From NCBI RefSeq assembly GCF_000968015.1, contig NZ_LACH01000108.1:1-39939 (forward strand): a stretch of DNA of 39,939 nucleotides, given 5' to 3'. Under the pieces are notes generated by a model. That model made no database searches, had not been told where the DNA came from, and saw only the letters and a program-made list of their open reading frames with translations. Positions 26,742 to 35,217 of this stretch are shown here, in pieces (position 1 is the first letter of the stretch; each line of letters opens with the position of its first letter). The stretch is from Pseudomonas fluorescens (lineage in GTDB: Bacteria > Pseudomonadota > Gammaproteobacteria > Pseudomonadales > Pseudomonadaceae). The translations under genes were made by a program, and so were the position numbers.

Positions 26742-27155
26742 CTACTGGTCCGTTCCTGTCTTGGGCTGATCTGTGGCTTTAAGAATTGTTTTGCTCAGCA
26801 AGTAGGTTACAGGCAGAAGCAGGACAATGATCAAAAGCGGTGCTATTTCTTTAGCTATGCCTAACCTCTCCACCATAAGGCTAAGCAATAAGGCAGCTAA
26901 TATATATTGGAGTAGATACACTAAAGGATAGGCCATCAACCCTTTCCATGATTTTTTCACATTGAAAACAATTTGTGCGTTGAATAGATATGAGAATACG
27001 ATCCCGCTTATGTACGCGATGATGTAAGATTTTTGATAGCTTATGTACATGTTCAGCAATAAATATATTCCATAGGTCAGGAGGGTGTTCAAACAACCTC
27101 CTGCCAGGAACGATACCCATCGACGAACGTTTTCTTTTGAAATGGTAATACTCAC
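26742..27155 (-). CDS. GtrA-family membrane protein, putative lipid-linked sugar flippase
   Basis: A 137-residue protein with four hydrophobic segments and family features: V-S-F-L-A-G-G-C-L-N-T-L-L-T-Y-G-I-Y-L-L near the start, S-G-I-V-F-S-Y-L-F-N in the middle, and a polar tail. GtrA proteins are thought to flip undecaprenyl-phosphate-linked sugars to the periplasm. The ATG overlaps the stop of the upstream WxcM-like gene, and the GtrC-like gene follows after six bases. It is one step of the side-branch pathway encoded by this operon. Confidence 0.85.
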   Translation of the reverse strand: MSITISKENVRRWVSFLAGGCLNTLLTYGIYLLLNMYISYQKSYIIAYISGIVFSYLFNAQIVFNVKKSWKGLMAYPLVYLLQYILAALLLSLMVERLGIAKEIAPLLIIVLLLPVTYLLSKTILKATDQPKTGTDQ

Positions 27156-28108
27156 TAGTTTTTCGAACCTGTAATTTTCAAAAACTCGGAGTAGTCCCGA
27201 ATGTAGTCAGCCGAATCGTAATAGTCAGAAGTGAATACCAGCAGGACTGCATCCTCAGAGTATTTATACTGAATACCCCAGGTCAAGGGCGGCAAATAAA
27301 TGCCTTTGTTCGGGGCGTCCAGCATCACTTCCGCGCGGCTTTGACCGTCATCTACCACTACAGCGCAACTCCCTTTGACACAGATAAGGAACTGATGGCA
27401 TTTGTGATGAGCATGTTCTCCGCGGGTTTTTTGACTGGGTACGTTAAACACCAGGAAATAACGCTTCGGAACAAAAGGTATTTCTTTTTCAAATTCGCCA
27501 ACCGACAAATCGCCCCGCATGTCCGCGACGAATTTGAAGTTGTGTGAGGTGACGTCGCCCACTCCAACCCGTGTAATTCCTTCTTGCGACTCTGCATTTT
27601 CAACGAGCTTCGGTTTTTCGCTGTTGTCGCTTGCCGCTGAATTCTCTACATACCCGGTAATCCGCGCCGGCGACCCGGTCACGATCGCATACGGTGGCAC
27701 GGATTTGGTGACCACTGCACCGGCTCCAACCATCGCCCCGATACCGATGGTAACGCCAGGGAGGATGACGGCGCCGCCGCCGATCGAGGCCTTGTCGTGT
27801 ATCACGGTTTGCAGAAACGTTTCCGGGTAAACCTTGGAGCGAGGAAACTTGTCATTGGTGAAGGTGACATTTGGACCAATGAACACATCATTGCCAACTC
27901 TCAGGCCATCCCAAACATAAACACCCGACTTGATCGTCGTTCTGTCGCCGATCACGACATCATTTTCAATCAGGCAGTGAGAGCAGATGTTTACATCCGA
28001 GCCGATCACCGCTTCAGGAAAAATGACAACGTACTGCCAAACACGGGTGTTTTGGCCAATGTGGGTACTTTTGACATCTGCGCTAGGGTGGATCGTCGGA
28101 TTAGACAT
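27155..28108 (-). CDS. bifunctional dTDP-sugar N-acetyltransferase / 3,4-ketoisomerase (WxcM-like)
   Basis: A fusion of two enzymes, 317 residues. Residues 1-150 form a left-handed beta-helix acetyltransferase with hexapeptide repeats (I-G-G-G-A-V-I-L-P-G-V-T-I-G). Residues about 178-317 form a cupin of the FdtA/QdtA type, with the active-site stretch R-G-E-H-A-H-H-K-C-H-Q at 229-239. The cupin should convert dTDP-4-keto-6-deoxyglucose to a 3-keto isomer. After amination by the neighbouring transaminase, the first domain would N-acylate the 3-amino group. The final sugar is dTDP-Fuc3NAc or dTDP-Qui3NAc; sequence by eye does not decide which epimer. The same fusion occurs in the Xanthomonas LPS locus (WxcM). 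Confidence 0.88.
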   Translation of the reverse strand: MSNPTIHPSADVKSTHIGQNTRVWQYVVIFPEAVIGSDVNICSHCLIENDVVIGDRTTIKSGVYVWDGLRVGNDVFIGPNVTFTNDKFPRSKVYPETFLQTVIHDKASIGGGAVILPGVTIGIGAMVGAGAVVTKSVPPYAIVTGSPARITGYVENSAASDNSEKPKLVENAESQEGITRVGVGDVTSHNFKFVADMRGDLSVGEFEKEIPFVPKRYFLVFNVPSQKTRGEHAHHKCHQFLICVKGSCAVVVDDGQSRAEVMLDAPNKGIYLPPLTWGIQYKYSEDAVLLVFTSDYYDSADYIRDYSEFLKITGSKN

Positions 28109-29048
28109 GGCTGATTTGCTCTCGGTTGTTCAACTGTATGCTCACGACTGCCAACGGTCGCTGTTTGGTATTTTCATAGGCGCGCCACGCATAAGTGCCT
28201 ACAAGTCCCAGACCCAGTAGATTCAAGGTGCCCAGCAGCAGGACCACGACCATGGTAGCGGCATACCCTGGTACTGCGATGGTGCCGTGAATTCTTGCAA
28301 TGATGACCAGCAGGCCTATAGCTGCTGACATCAATGAGCCTATCGCGCCCATTTTTATCAATAGACGTATAGGGTAGTCGGTGAAAGCGAAGACGCTGTC
28401 CATCATGTATTCCAGCTTCTTCTTGAACGTCCAGGCTGATTTACCTTCCTGACGAGTCTGGCGATCGTAATCGACGAATTTCCTTCGGAAGCCGAGCCAG
28501 AAGATTAATGCGATCAGTGACGAACGAGATTCTTCTAGCTTCAGTAACTGTTCTTTGAAAGTGTTATTACAGCCAAAGATGTCGACGCCACCTTTAGGCA
28601 TGTCATGGACGACCAGCTTTCTGTAAAGCCCCCAGAACATTGAAGAGGCCACTCGGCTAAAAAAAGGATCCTTACGGGCGTTGCGCGTACCAATGGCAAC
28701 GTCACACTCATCGTTAGAAAGTGATTGAAAGAAGCTTATCAGCAGTTCCGGTGGTTCCTGCAAGTCAGCAGCCATTACACCGAAGTATTCTCCAGTTGCT
28801 GCCATCAGGCCCGTTCGAATCGCCGGGAATGAACCGAAGTTCCTTGAGTGGGCAATTAGTTGCGCTGCAAAAGGCAGGTTTGGCAGTTCTTTTTGAATCA
28901 ACTCAAACGATGCATCCGGGCTACCGTCGACGACAAAAACCGCCTCTACTTCGTTGTTCAAACGCTTGTTGATTTCATCGATGGCCTGAATCAAGCGCGG
29001 AATGGATTCCGCGTTTTTATACACAGGGATGATGATCGAGTACGTCAT
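28101..29048 (-). CDS. GT2 glycosyltransferase, GtrB-like
   Basis: A 315-residue protein with an N-terminal GT-A domain (Y-S-I-I-I-P-V-Y-K-N, the acidic V-V-D-G-S-P-D, and A-A-D-L-Q-E-P-P as the metal-binding region) and two C-terminal membrane helices at about 230-250 and 262-288. This is the layout of GtrB and dolichol-phosphate mannose synthase-like enzymes, which transfer a sugar from a nucleotide to polyprenyl phosphate on the cytoplasmic face. Here it would load the 3-acylamido-3,6-dideoxyhexose. ATG 29048 follows a GGA; an in-frame ATG at 29057 is possible. It overlaps both neighbours by a few bases. Confidence 0.86.
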   Translation of the reverse strand: MTYSIIIPVYKNAESIPRLIQAIDEINKRLNNEVEAVFVVDGSPDASFELIQKELPNLPFAAQLIAHSRNFGSFPAIRTGLMAATGEYFGVMAADLQEPPELLISFFQSLSNDECDVAIGTRNARKDPFFSRVASSMFWGLYRKLVVHDMPKGGVDIFGCNNTFKEQLLKLEESRSSLIALIFWLGFRRKFVDYDRQTRQEGKSAWTFKKKLEYMMDSVFAFTDYPIRLLIKMGAIGSLMSAAIGLLVIIARIHGTIAVPGYAATMVVVLLLGTLNLLGLGLVGTYAWRAYENTKQRPLAVVSIQLNNREQISHV

Positions 29049-30142
29049 GCAGTCCATCCATTGACTGCTTTGATCACTGCGCTGACTTCATGCTCTTCCA
29101 TTTCTGGATAGCATGGCAGTGTCAAAATCTCTTTTGCCAAACGCTCGGTGTTGGCCAAGTGGCAATCAACGTTGACGTTCTTGAACACGGGCTGTTTGTA
29201 GTCAGGAATCGGGTAGTGAACCTCAGAAGCGATTTGCAGGCCACGTAGATGTTGCTGCAATGCGTCACGCTTCTGGCTCTTGATGACATAGAGGTGAGCG
29301 ACCCAAGCACCGCTATTCCCCTGCGGATGAACGATGTCGGGTTGATTTACTTCGTTGCGATAACGTTCCGCAATCTCGTTGCGTCGCGCATTGCCCTGAT
29401 CAAGGTGGGGCAGGAACTCGGAGAGAATGGCGGCTTGCATTTCGTCCAGGCGGCTGTTCCTGGCTCCGCCCAATTCCACGCAATATTTGGAGGACCAGCC
29501 GTATTGACGCAATTGTGAGACTCGCTGAGCAATTTCGGCAGAGTTTGTGATTACTGCTCCACCGTCGCCAAGCGCACCGAGGTTTTTTGTCGGGTAGAAA
29601 CTGAAGCTCGAGGCGTCGCCGAATGTTCCTACACGTTTGCCTTGTACGCTGGCTCCGTGAGCTTGTGCGCAATCTTCCAGGAGCGGAATGCCTTTGTCGG
29701 CACAGAAAACAGCGATCTCTTGTATTTCCGGGATGGCCAAGCCGTAAAGGTGCGTTACGACGACAACTTTGGCTCCGGCTTCAACGGCGCGCTTTACTTC
29801 CGCAAGCGTTACGACCTGATTATCGAGGTCGACATCCATGAAGGCTGGGACGGCGCCGATGGACAGAACAGAAGTGGTCGTATACATGCCGGCATTGGCA
29901 ACCGTGGCAACAACGTCACCTTTTTCAACACCCAGAGCCTTGAGAGCCAATTCGATTGCATCGGTACCATTGGCTACGGTTATGCAGTGGCTGGCGCCCA
30001 GATATTCGGCAAACGATGCTTCAAAACGTTTGACCTCTGGCCCCAGGACTACCCATCCGCTGGAAACCACGCGCTGAATGGATGCATCGATCTGATCCCG
30101 GTATTTCGCAATTTTTGCGCTGAGATTATTGATTTGCTGCAT
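29045..30142 (-). CDS. dTDP-3-keto-6-deoxyhexose 3-aminotransferase (FdtB/QdtB type)
   Basis: A 365-residue PLP aminotransferase of the DegT/DnrJ/EryC1/StrS family. The PLP lysine is at 186 in S-F-Y-P-T-K-N-L-G-A-L-G-D-G-G, the form seen in 3-aminotransferases such as FdtB and QdtB and unlike the F-F-G-N-K form of Per at 8879. Other features are A-N-G-T-D-A-I near 58 and E-D-C-A-Q-A-H-G near 156. Together with the ketoisomerase fusion it would give dTDP-3-amino-3,6-dideoxyhexose. It is the first gene of the minus-strand operon, which continues without gaps to 24531. Confidence 0.87.
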   Translation of the reverse strand: MQQINNLSAKIAKYRDQIDASIQRVVSSGWVVLGPEVKRFEASFAEYLGASHCITVANGTDAIELALKALGVEKGDVVATVANAGMYTTTSVLSIGAVPAFMDVDLDNQVVTLAEVKRAVEAGAKVVVVTHLYGLAIPEIQEIAVFCADKGIPLLEDCAQAHGASVQGKRVGTFGDASSFSFYPTKNLGALGDGGAVITNSAEIAQRVSQLRQYGWSSKYCVELGGARNSRLDEMQAAILSEFLPHLDQGNARRNEIAERYRNEVNQPDIVHPQGNSGAWVAHLYVIKSQKRDALQQHLRGLQIASEVHYPIPDYKQPVFKNVNVDCHLANTERLAKEILTLPCYPEMEEHEVSAVIKAVNGWTA

Positions 30143-30466
30143 CGATGTGCTCCATTCGAGGCGTAGCCTGCTAAATTTAGTGTGTATTTTGAATAATTTA
30201 CCGACACCACGTATCTCTGCGAGGTGTCTCAGGCTCTATTCAGAGAGCTTTAGTAAAAATTGGGTGGATTCTATCTCTCTCAGGTGATTGCTCCAACCTG
30301 TGTGATGGAAAATCGCGCTGAGACCAGGGCTTCGAGTTCTCGTCAGCCGGTTAGCCGGTGCTACGCAAGGGGTAGGGCAGGGTGCTCCGCACAAATTCGG
30401 CGCTCAAAATGACGCCTTTACGTGGTAGATTGTTCCATTGCTGTCTATTTTTTGAATCGGTTTGAA
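30143..30466. promoter_or_regulatory. divergent intergenic region between the amino-sugar operon and wbpV
   Basis: This 324-base stretch separates two divergent transcription units, so it should hold promoters in both directions. It contains no gene I can support. An AT-rich patch at about 30170-30200 suits the minus-strand promoter, and T-rich sequence at about 30440-30455 lies just before wbpV. No pair of -35 and -10 boxes is good enough to call. Confidence 0.4.
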
Positions 30467-31432
30467 ATGTCCAAAAAAATACTTGTGACCGGTGCGACGG
30501 GATTTCTTGGAAGTGCCTTGGTAAAGAGTTTCTGCACTTTGCCCGCTACATCGGTTGTGGCTCCGCTCAGAAATTTGAATAGCAAGTTACCCGACTTAGT
30601 AGAAAAAACTTATATATCAAATATCGATCAAGCCACAGACTGGACTCAGTCTCTCACAGGCGTGAATGTGGTTATACATTCGGCGGCTCGAGTGCACGTC
30701 ATGCACGAGGATCCGGCGCAATCGCTAGACAAGTTTCGTGCGATTAACGTTGAAGGTACACTCAATCTCGCACGCCAGGCCATACAGGCTGGTGTTAAAC
30801 GATTTATCTTTATTAGCTCGATCAAGGTCAATGGGGAAAGTACTGCGCCGGGACATGCGTTCTCAGCAGATGATATCCCACTCCCTTCGGATCCTTATGC
30901 CATTTCCAAGTACGAAGCAGAACAACAACTCATGCAGCTCGCCAATAGGGGCGCAATTGAAGTTGTCATCATTCGGCCGGTGCTTATTTATGGCGCCGGT
31001 GTAGGTGCAAACTTTCAACGAATGATGCAATGGTTGATAAAGGGCGTTCCGCTACCGTTCGGAGCGGTGACCAATTATCGAAGCCTTGTGTCACTGGAAA
31101 ATGTCGTTGATCTGATCAGGACGTGTGTCGATCATCCCCGTGCTGCCAATCAGGTCTTTTTAGTGAGCGATGATAATGATGTTTCAACGACCCAACTGAT
31201 GCGGAGTCTTGTCACCTATCTAGGGGTGAATACCTGGCTCGTGCCCGTCCCTGTCGGGGTTCTGGTGTTTCTGGCTGGTTTGTTGGGACGGCGTGCAGTA
31301 GCACAACGGCTTTTCGGTTCATTGCAGGTCGATATCCAGAAAAATCAGGAGTTACTGGGCTGGCGTCCACCTGCAAGGCTGGAAGATGGGTTGAAATCAA
31401 CGGTGCAGCATTTTCTGGAGTCCCGCCAATAA
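30467..31432 (+). CDS. wbpV: NAD-dependent epimerase/reductase, WbpV-like
   Basis: A 321-residue extended SDR. G-A-T-G-F-L-G at 9-15 binds NAD(P), and Y-A-I-S-K supplies the catalytic tyrosine and lysine. In P. aeruginosa serotypes with the same gene order wbpV-wbpL-wbpM, WbpV reduces UDP-4-keto-6-deoxy-GlcNAc to UDP-QuiNAc. The related enzyme for Fuc2NAc is similar, so the C4 configuration is not settled here. ATG 30467 is chosen because the Rossmann motif follows at the usual distance; the open frame upstream to 30422 lacks family sequence. It overlaps wbpL by one base (TAATG). Confidence 0.83.
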   Translation: MSKKILVTGATGFLGSALVKSFCTLPATSVVAPLRNLNSKLPDLVEKTYISNIDQATDWTQSLTGVNVVIHSAARVHVMHEDPAQSLDKFRAINVEGTLNLARQAIQAGVKRFIFISSIKVNGESTAPGHAFSADDIPLPSDPYAISKYEAEQQLMQLANRGAIEVVIIRPVLIYGAGVGANFQRMMQWLIKGVPLPFGAVTNYRSLVSLENVVDLIRTCVDHPRAANQVFLVSDDNDVSTTQLMRSLVTYLGVNTWLVPVPVGVLVFLAGLLGRRAVAQRLFGSLQVDIQKNQELLGWRPPARLEDGLKSTVQHFLESRQ

Positions 31433-32460
31433 TGACTTATGCGTGGTTTTTTCCGGTGGCTGTCGGTATTTCTTTTCTACTGACTGCGGCGTTACGCAAG
31501 TACGCAATTTCCAGAAGTTTGATGGACGTTCCGAACGCACGTAGTTCCCATATGGTCGCGACACCACGAGGTGGCGGCGTAGCCATTGTCGTGGCTTTTA
31601 TCGTTTCGTTGGGTTTTCTGTACTCCGCGGGACTGATTTCTCCATCGGCGTTTTACGCGATTGCAGGGGCTGGGCTCTCGATAGCATTGATTGGCTTTAT
31701 GGACGACCACGGACATATCGCCGCACGCTGGCGCCTGTTGGGCCATTTTGCAGCGGCAGCCTGGCTGTTGGGCTGGATGGGGGGATTGCCTTCCGTCGTG
31801 GTGTTCGGCGCCGATATCAATTTGGGTTGGGCGGGTCATGTGCTAGCCGTTTTTTATCTGGTGTGGTTACTCAATCTCTACAACTTCATGGACGGAATCG
31901 ATGGCATTGCCAGCGTGGAAGCCATTTGTGCTTGCCTGGGCGCCTGTCTGCTTTATTGGTTGGCAGGCCTCGACACGCTGATTTGGGGACCATTGTTGCT
32001 TGCTGTTTCCGTTGCAGGTTTCCTTTATTGGAATTTCCCTCCCGCGAGGATTTTCATGGGGGATGCCGGCAGCGGGTTTCTCGGCATTGTGCTGGGTGGT
32101 CTTTCGCTGCAGGCAACATGGGTGAGTGCACCGATGCTATGGGCCTGGCTGATTTTGCTGGGGGTGTTCATCGTTGATGCAACATTCACGCTGTTTCGCC
32201 GTTTGTTTAGAGGGGACAAAGTCTATGAAGCGCATCGCAGCCATGCCTACCAATTCGCCTCGCGTCGTTTCGGCAAGCATTTACCGGTAACTATCGCTGT
32301 TGGCGTGATCAATCTGTTCTGGCTGTTGCCGGTAGCCGTGTGCGTGACGCATTTTGGTCTAGACGGGGCCTTAGGAGTCATTTTGGCTTATGCGCCACTG
32401 ATCGCATTGGCAATAAAGTTTCGTGCCGGAGATCTGGAAAATCCGCCGCTAAAGAACTAA
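31432..32460 (+). CDS. wbpL: undecaprenyl-phosphate glycosyl-1-phosphate transferase
   Basis: A WecA/MraY-family initiating enzyme of 342 residues with about ten membrane segments. It has the metal-binding D-D at 91-92, N-F-M-D-G-I-D-G at 151-158, F-M-G-D-A-G-S-G around Asp211, and H-R-S-H-A-Y-Q at 268-274. It transfers an N-acetyl-6-deoxyhexosamine phosphate or GlcNAc-phosphate to undecaprenyl phosphate. In P. aeruginosa WbpL primes both the Wzy-dependent and the ABC-dependent O-chain. Here it is the only initiating transferase seen and so probably primes the chain exported by Wzm-Wzt. It is translationally coupled to wbpV. Confidence 0.93.
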   Translation: MTYAWFFPVAVGISFLLTAALRKYAISRSLMDVPNARSSHMVATPRGGGVAIVVAFIVSLGFLYSAGLISPSAFYAIAGAGLSIALIGFMDDHGHIAARWRLLGHFAAAAWLLGWMGGLPSVVVFGADINLGWAGHVLAVFYLVWLLNLYNFMDGIDGIASVEAICACLGACLLYWLAGLDTLIWGPLLLAVSVAGFLYWNFPPARIFMGDAGSGFLGIVLGGLSLQATWVSAPMLWAWLILLGVFIVDATFTLFRRLFRGDKVYEAHRSHAYQFASRRFGKHLPVTIAVGVINLFWLLPVAVCVTHFGLDGALGVILAYAPLIALAIKFRAGDLENPPLKN

Positions 32461-32554
32461 GCAGCAACTACTCTGTCATTTAGGTTTAGAGTGATCGCGA
32501 CGCGGCTTTGAGGTTTCGCCACGGTGAAGGGGCTGCTGAGAGGAGGCGACTGAG

Positions 32555-34564
32555 GTGTTTGAAGGGTTTATGGATAAAATCAGAGCATATTTGGTGGGGC
32601 TCCCTCGGCGTCGAAAAAGGTTGATACAGGTCGCCACTGACATCCTGCTGGTCTGGATCGCCCTGTGGTTGGCGTTCATTGTGCGTCTGGGCCTGGACGA
32701 TATGTACAACCCCTTTAAAGTCCACTTTTGGCTCTTCGTTTGTGCCCCGGTTATCGCTATTCCCTTGTTTGTGCGTTTCGGTATGTACCGGGCCGTCATG
32801 CGCTATTTCGGCAATGATGCCCTCATCGCCATTATCAAAGCCGTTAGCCTTTCGTCGCTTATTCTGGCAGTCGCTGTCTATTGGTACAGTAATCACGAAA
32901 CGGTAGTGCCACGTTCCATTGTTTTCAACTATTGGTGGCTCAGCCTCGTCATTATTGGCGGACTTCGACTCTGCATGCGTCAATATTTCATGGGCGACTG
33001 GTTCACCACCGCTCAGCATGTACCATTTACCAATCGCGAGGACGGCCTTACCAAGGTTGCTGTGTATGGTGCTGGCGTGGCCGGCAATCAGCTTGTCGCA
33101 GCGCTTCGCATGGGCCGAGCCATGCGTCCTGTGGCGTTTATCGATGATGATCCAAGCATTGCGGATCGTTCAATCGCAGGCCTGCAAGTCTACAAACCCA
33201 AACACATCCAGCAGATGATTGACGTAACAGGCGCGCAGGAAATCCTCCTGGCCCTCCCGTCATCTACCCGCGCCCGGCGCAGGGAGATTCTCACGCTGCT
33301 GGAGCGTTTTCCTCTACACATTCGAAGCGTGCCCAACTTCACCGATCTGGCCAGTGGCCGGGTAAAGGTCGAAGACATCCAGGAGGTGGATATCGCGGAC
33401 CTTCTGGGTCGCGACTCAGTGCCTGCGCAACCGGACTTGCTTGAACGTTGTATCAAAGGCAAGACAGTCATGGTCACTGGGGCTGGCGGATCGATCGGCG
33501 CTGAGCTTTGCCGGCAGATTTTCTCGCTTGGCCCGACGACGCTTTTGTTGTTTGAACACAGCGAATTCAATCTATACAGCATCCTCTCGGAACTGGAGCA
33601 GCGCGCTTGTCGTAAGTCGGTTTCGGTCAAATTGTTGCCAATTCTCGGTTCCATCCGGCACCAGGACAAACTTCTGGATGTGATGAAAACCTGGAGTGTG
33701 GACACCGTCTACCACGCTGCTGCGTATAAACACGTCCCGATGGTCGAGCACAACATCGCCGAAGGCGTGCTCAACAACGTCATCGGCACGCTCAACACCG
33801 CTCAGGCTGCGTTGCAATCAGGTGTCTCCAACTTTGTATTGATCTCCACCGATAAGGCCGTACGCCCCACGAATGTGATGGGGAGTACCAAGCGTCTCGC
33901 TGAAATGACGCTTCAAGCGTTGAGTCGTGAAATCGCCCCGGTGATGTTCGGCGACAAGGCCAATGTCTCTCGGGTCAACAAGACCCGTTTTACCATGGTG
34001 CGTTTTGGCAATGTGCTGGGTTCCTCCGGTTCGGTGATCCCTTTGTTCCACAGTCAGATCAAATCCGGTGGCCCGTTGACGGTCACACACCCGAAAATCA
34101 CTCGCTATTTCATGACCATCCCTGAGGCCGCGCAATTGGTAATCCAGGCGGGTTCCATGGGGCAGGGCGGTGATGTGTTTGTTCTGGACATGGGCGAGCC
34201 GGTGAAGATTGTCGAGCTGGCAGAGAAGATGATTCACCTGTCCGGTCTGAGCGTTCGTTCGGACAAGAATTTGCAAGGCGACATCTCCATCGAATTCACC
34301 GGGCTGCGTCCCGGTGAGAAGCTTTACGAGGAGTTGCTGATCGGCGACAACGTGGCAGCGACGCAACATCCGATGATCATGACTGCCAACGAAGATCATC
34401 TGCCCTGGGATGTGCTCAAGGGCCGTTTGAGGGAGTTGCTGATTGCTGTCGATCATGACGATTACAGTCGTGTCCGTCAGCTCCTGCGCGAAACCGTCAG
34501 CGGCTACACACCTGATGGCGATATCGTTGACTGGATCTACCAGCAACGTCGCCTCGAACCTTGA
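32555..34564 (+). CDS. wbpM: UDP-GlcNAc 4,6-dehydratase, membrane-bound
   Basis: A 669-residue enzyme with an N-terminal region of four hydrophobic segments, a first Rossmann-like domain (V-Y-G-A-G-V-A-G near 170), and a catalytic SDR domain starting G-A-G-G-S-I-G at 309-315. The S-T-D-K-A-V-R-P-T-N-V-M-G-S-T-K stretch at 431-446 carries the Ser-Met-Lys set that replaces the usual tyrosine triad in this family. It makes UDP-4-keto-6-deoxy-GlcNAc for WbpV. GTG 32555 is chosen because AGGAGG (32541-32546) lies exactly 8 bases upstream; an internal ATG at 32570 is the alternative. wbpM conventionally marks the right border of Pseudomonas O-antigen loci. Confidence 0.96.
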   Translation: MFEGFMDKIRAYLVGLPRRRKRLIQVATDILLVWIALWLAFIVRLGLDDMYNPFKVHFWLFVCAPVIAIPLFVRFGMYRAVMRYFGNDALIAIIKAVSLSSLILAVAVYWYSNHETVVPRSIVFNYWWLSLVIIGGLRLCMRQYFMGDWFTTAQHVPFTNREDGLTKVAVYGAGVAGNQLVAALRMGRAMRPVAFIDDDPSIADRSIAGLQVYKPKHIQQMIDVTGAQEILLALPSSTRARRREILTLLERFPLHIRSVPNFTDLASGRVKVEDIQEVDIADLLGRDSVPAQPDLLERCIKGKTVMVTGAGGSIGAELCRQIFSLGPTTLLLFEHSEFNLYSILSELEQRACRKSVSVKLLPILGSIRHQDKLLDVMKTWSVDTVYHAAAYKHVPMVEHNIAEGVLNNVIGTLNTAQAALQSGVSNFVLISTDKAVRPTNVMGSTKRLAEMTLQALSREIAPVMFGDKANVSRVNKTRFTMVRFGNVLGSSGSVIPLFHSQIKSGGPLTVTHPKITRYFMTIPEAAQLVIQAGSMGQGGDVFVLDMGEPVKIVELAEKMIHLSGLSVRSDKNLQGDISIEFTGLRPGEKLYEELLIGDNVAATQHPMIMTANEDHLPWDVLKGRLRELLIAVDHDDYSRVRQLLRETVSGYTPDGDIVDWIYQQRRLEP

Positions 34565-34627
34565 TTGTTTCACATCCTGTAACGGACACATTTTTGACAG
34601 GCTCCAGACATCGCCTAAGTTTGGGAG

Positions 34628-34652
34628 GCAGCTTCGGAAAAGCTGCTTTCTC
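34628..34652 (+). terminator. probable terminator after wbpM
   Basis: A 7-bp stem, GCAGCTT with AAGCTGC, around a 5-base loop is followed by TTTCTC. It lies 63 bases after the wbpM stop and ahead of the comEA-like gene. The T-run is interrupted, so termination may be partial. Confidence 0.5.
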
Positions 34653-34676
34653 AATCGATGTCATGGAGCTTTATTT

Positions 34677-35012
34677 ATGCGTACTGGCTATTTCTACTCT
34701 CTGGTTTTTGCCCTGCTCACCAGCGCCTCAATTGCTGCCATTGCTGCGCCGACGGCCAAGCCAGAGGCTGGCAACGCACCCTTGGTGCTGGAAGTTTCTC
34801 CCAAGGCACAGTCCGGCAAGGTCGATCTGAATCAGGCCGATGCGCCAACCCTTCAGCGCGAGTTGGCCGGTGTTGGCGAGGCCAAGGCCAAGGCGATTGT
34901 TACCTATCGTGAGAGTAATGGGCCGTTTGCGTCCGTGGACGAGTTGCTCGAAGTGAAGGGAATCGGTAAAGCCATTCTGGATAAGAACCGCGAGAAGCTT
35001 GAGGTGAACTAA
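34677..35012 (+). CDS. ComEA-like helix-hairpin-helix protein
   Basis: A 111-residue protein with a signal peptide (about 1-24, ending A-I-A-A) and a C-terminal pair of helix-hairpin-helix motifs (about 48-111: V-D-L-N-Q-A-D-A, G-V-G-E-A-K-A-K-A-I, V-K-G-I-G-K-A-I). It is like ComEA, a periplasmic double-stranded DNA binding protein of natural transformation, but many pseudomonads carry a short copy of unknown role here next to wbpM. The start is ATG 34677 with GGAG 9 bases upstream; the frame runs back to 34443 inside wbpM, which is not coding in this frame. Confidence 0.88.
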   Translation: MRTGYFYSLVFALLTSASIAAIAAPTAKPEAGNAPLVLEVSPKAQSGKVDLNQADAPTLQRELAGVGEAKAKAIVTYRESNGPFASVDELLEVKGIGKAILDKNREKLEVN

Positions 35013-35032
35013 GCTTATACGTCAGCGCCAGG

Positions 35033-35056
35033 GGCCGGTCATTGATCGGCCTTTTT
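35033..35056 (+). terminator. intrinsic terminator after the comEA-like gene
   Basis: An 8-bp GC-rich stem (35033-35040 with 35044-35051, one wobble) and a 3-base loop run directly into TTTTT at 35052-35056. It sits 20 bases after the stop and is a typical Rho-independent terminator. Confidence 0.8.
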
Positions 35057-35217
35057 GCTTTCTGGCGAGCGCTGTGATGGTGCGCCTTTCGTCGACATTA
35101 GAAAAATTACGGCTATCATATACAGTCAAGATTATGCCTATAATAAATTGCTTTCCGCCAAGCGCTCTGAGCCTCAGGCGCTTGTCTTTCCCTTAGGCAT
35201 CTCCCAGGAGCACAGTC

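Noticed and set aside
33818..34654. 278-codon ORF antisense to wbpM
   Set aside because: It overlaps the catalytic domain of WbpM and shows no recognisable features.
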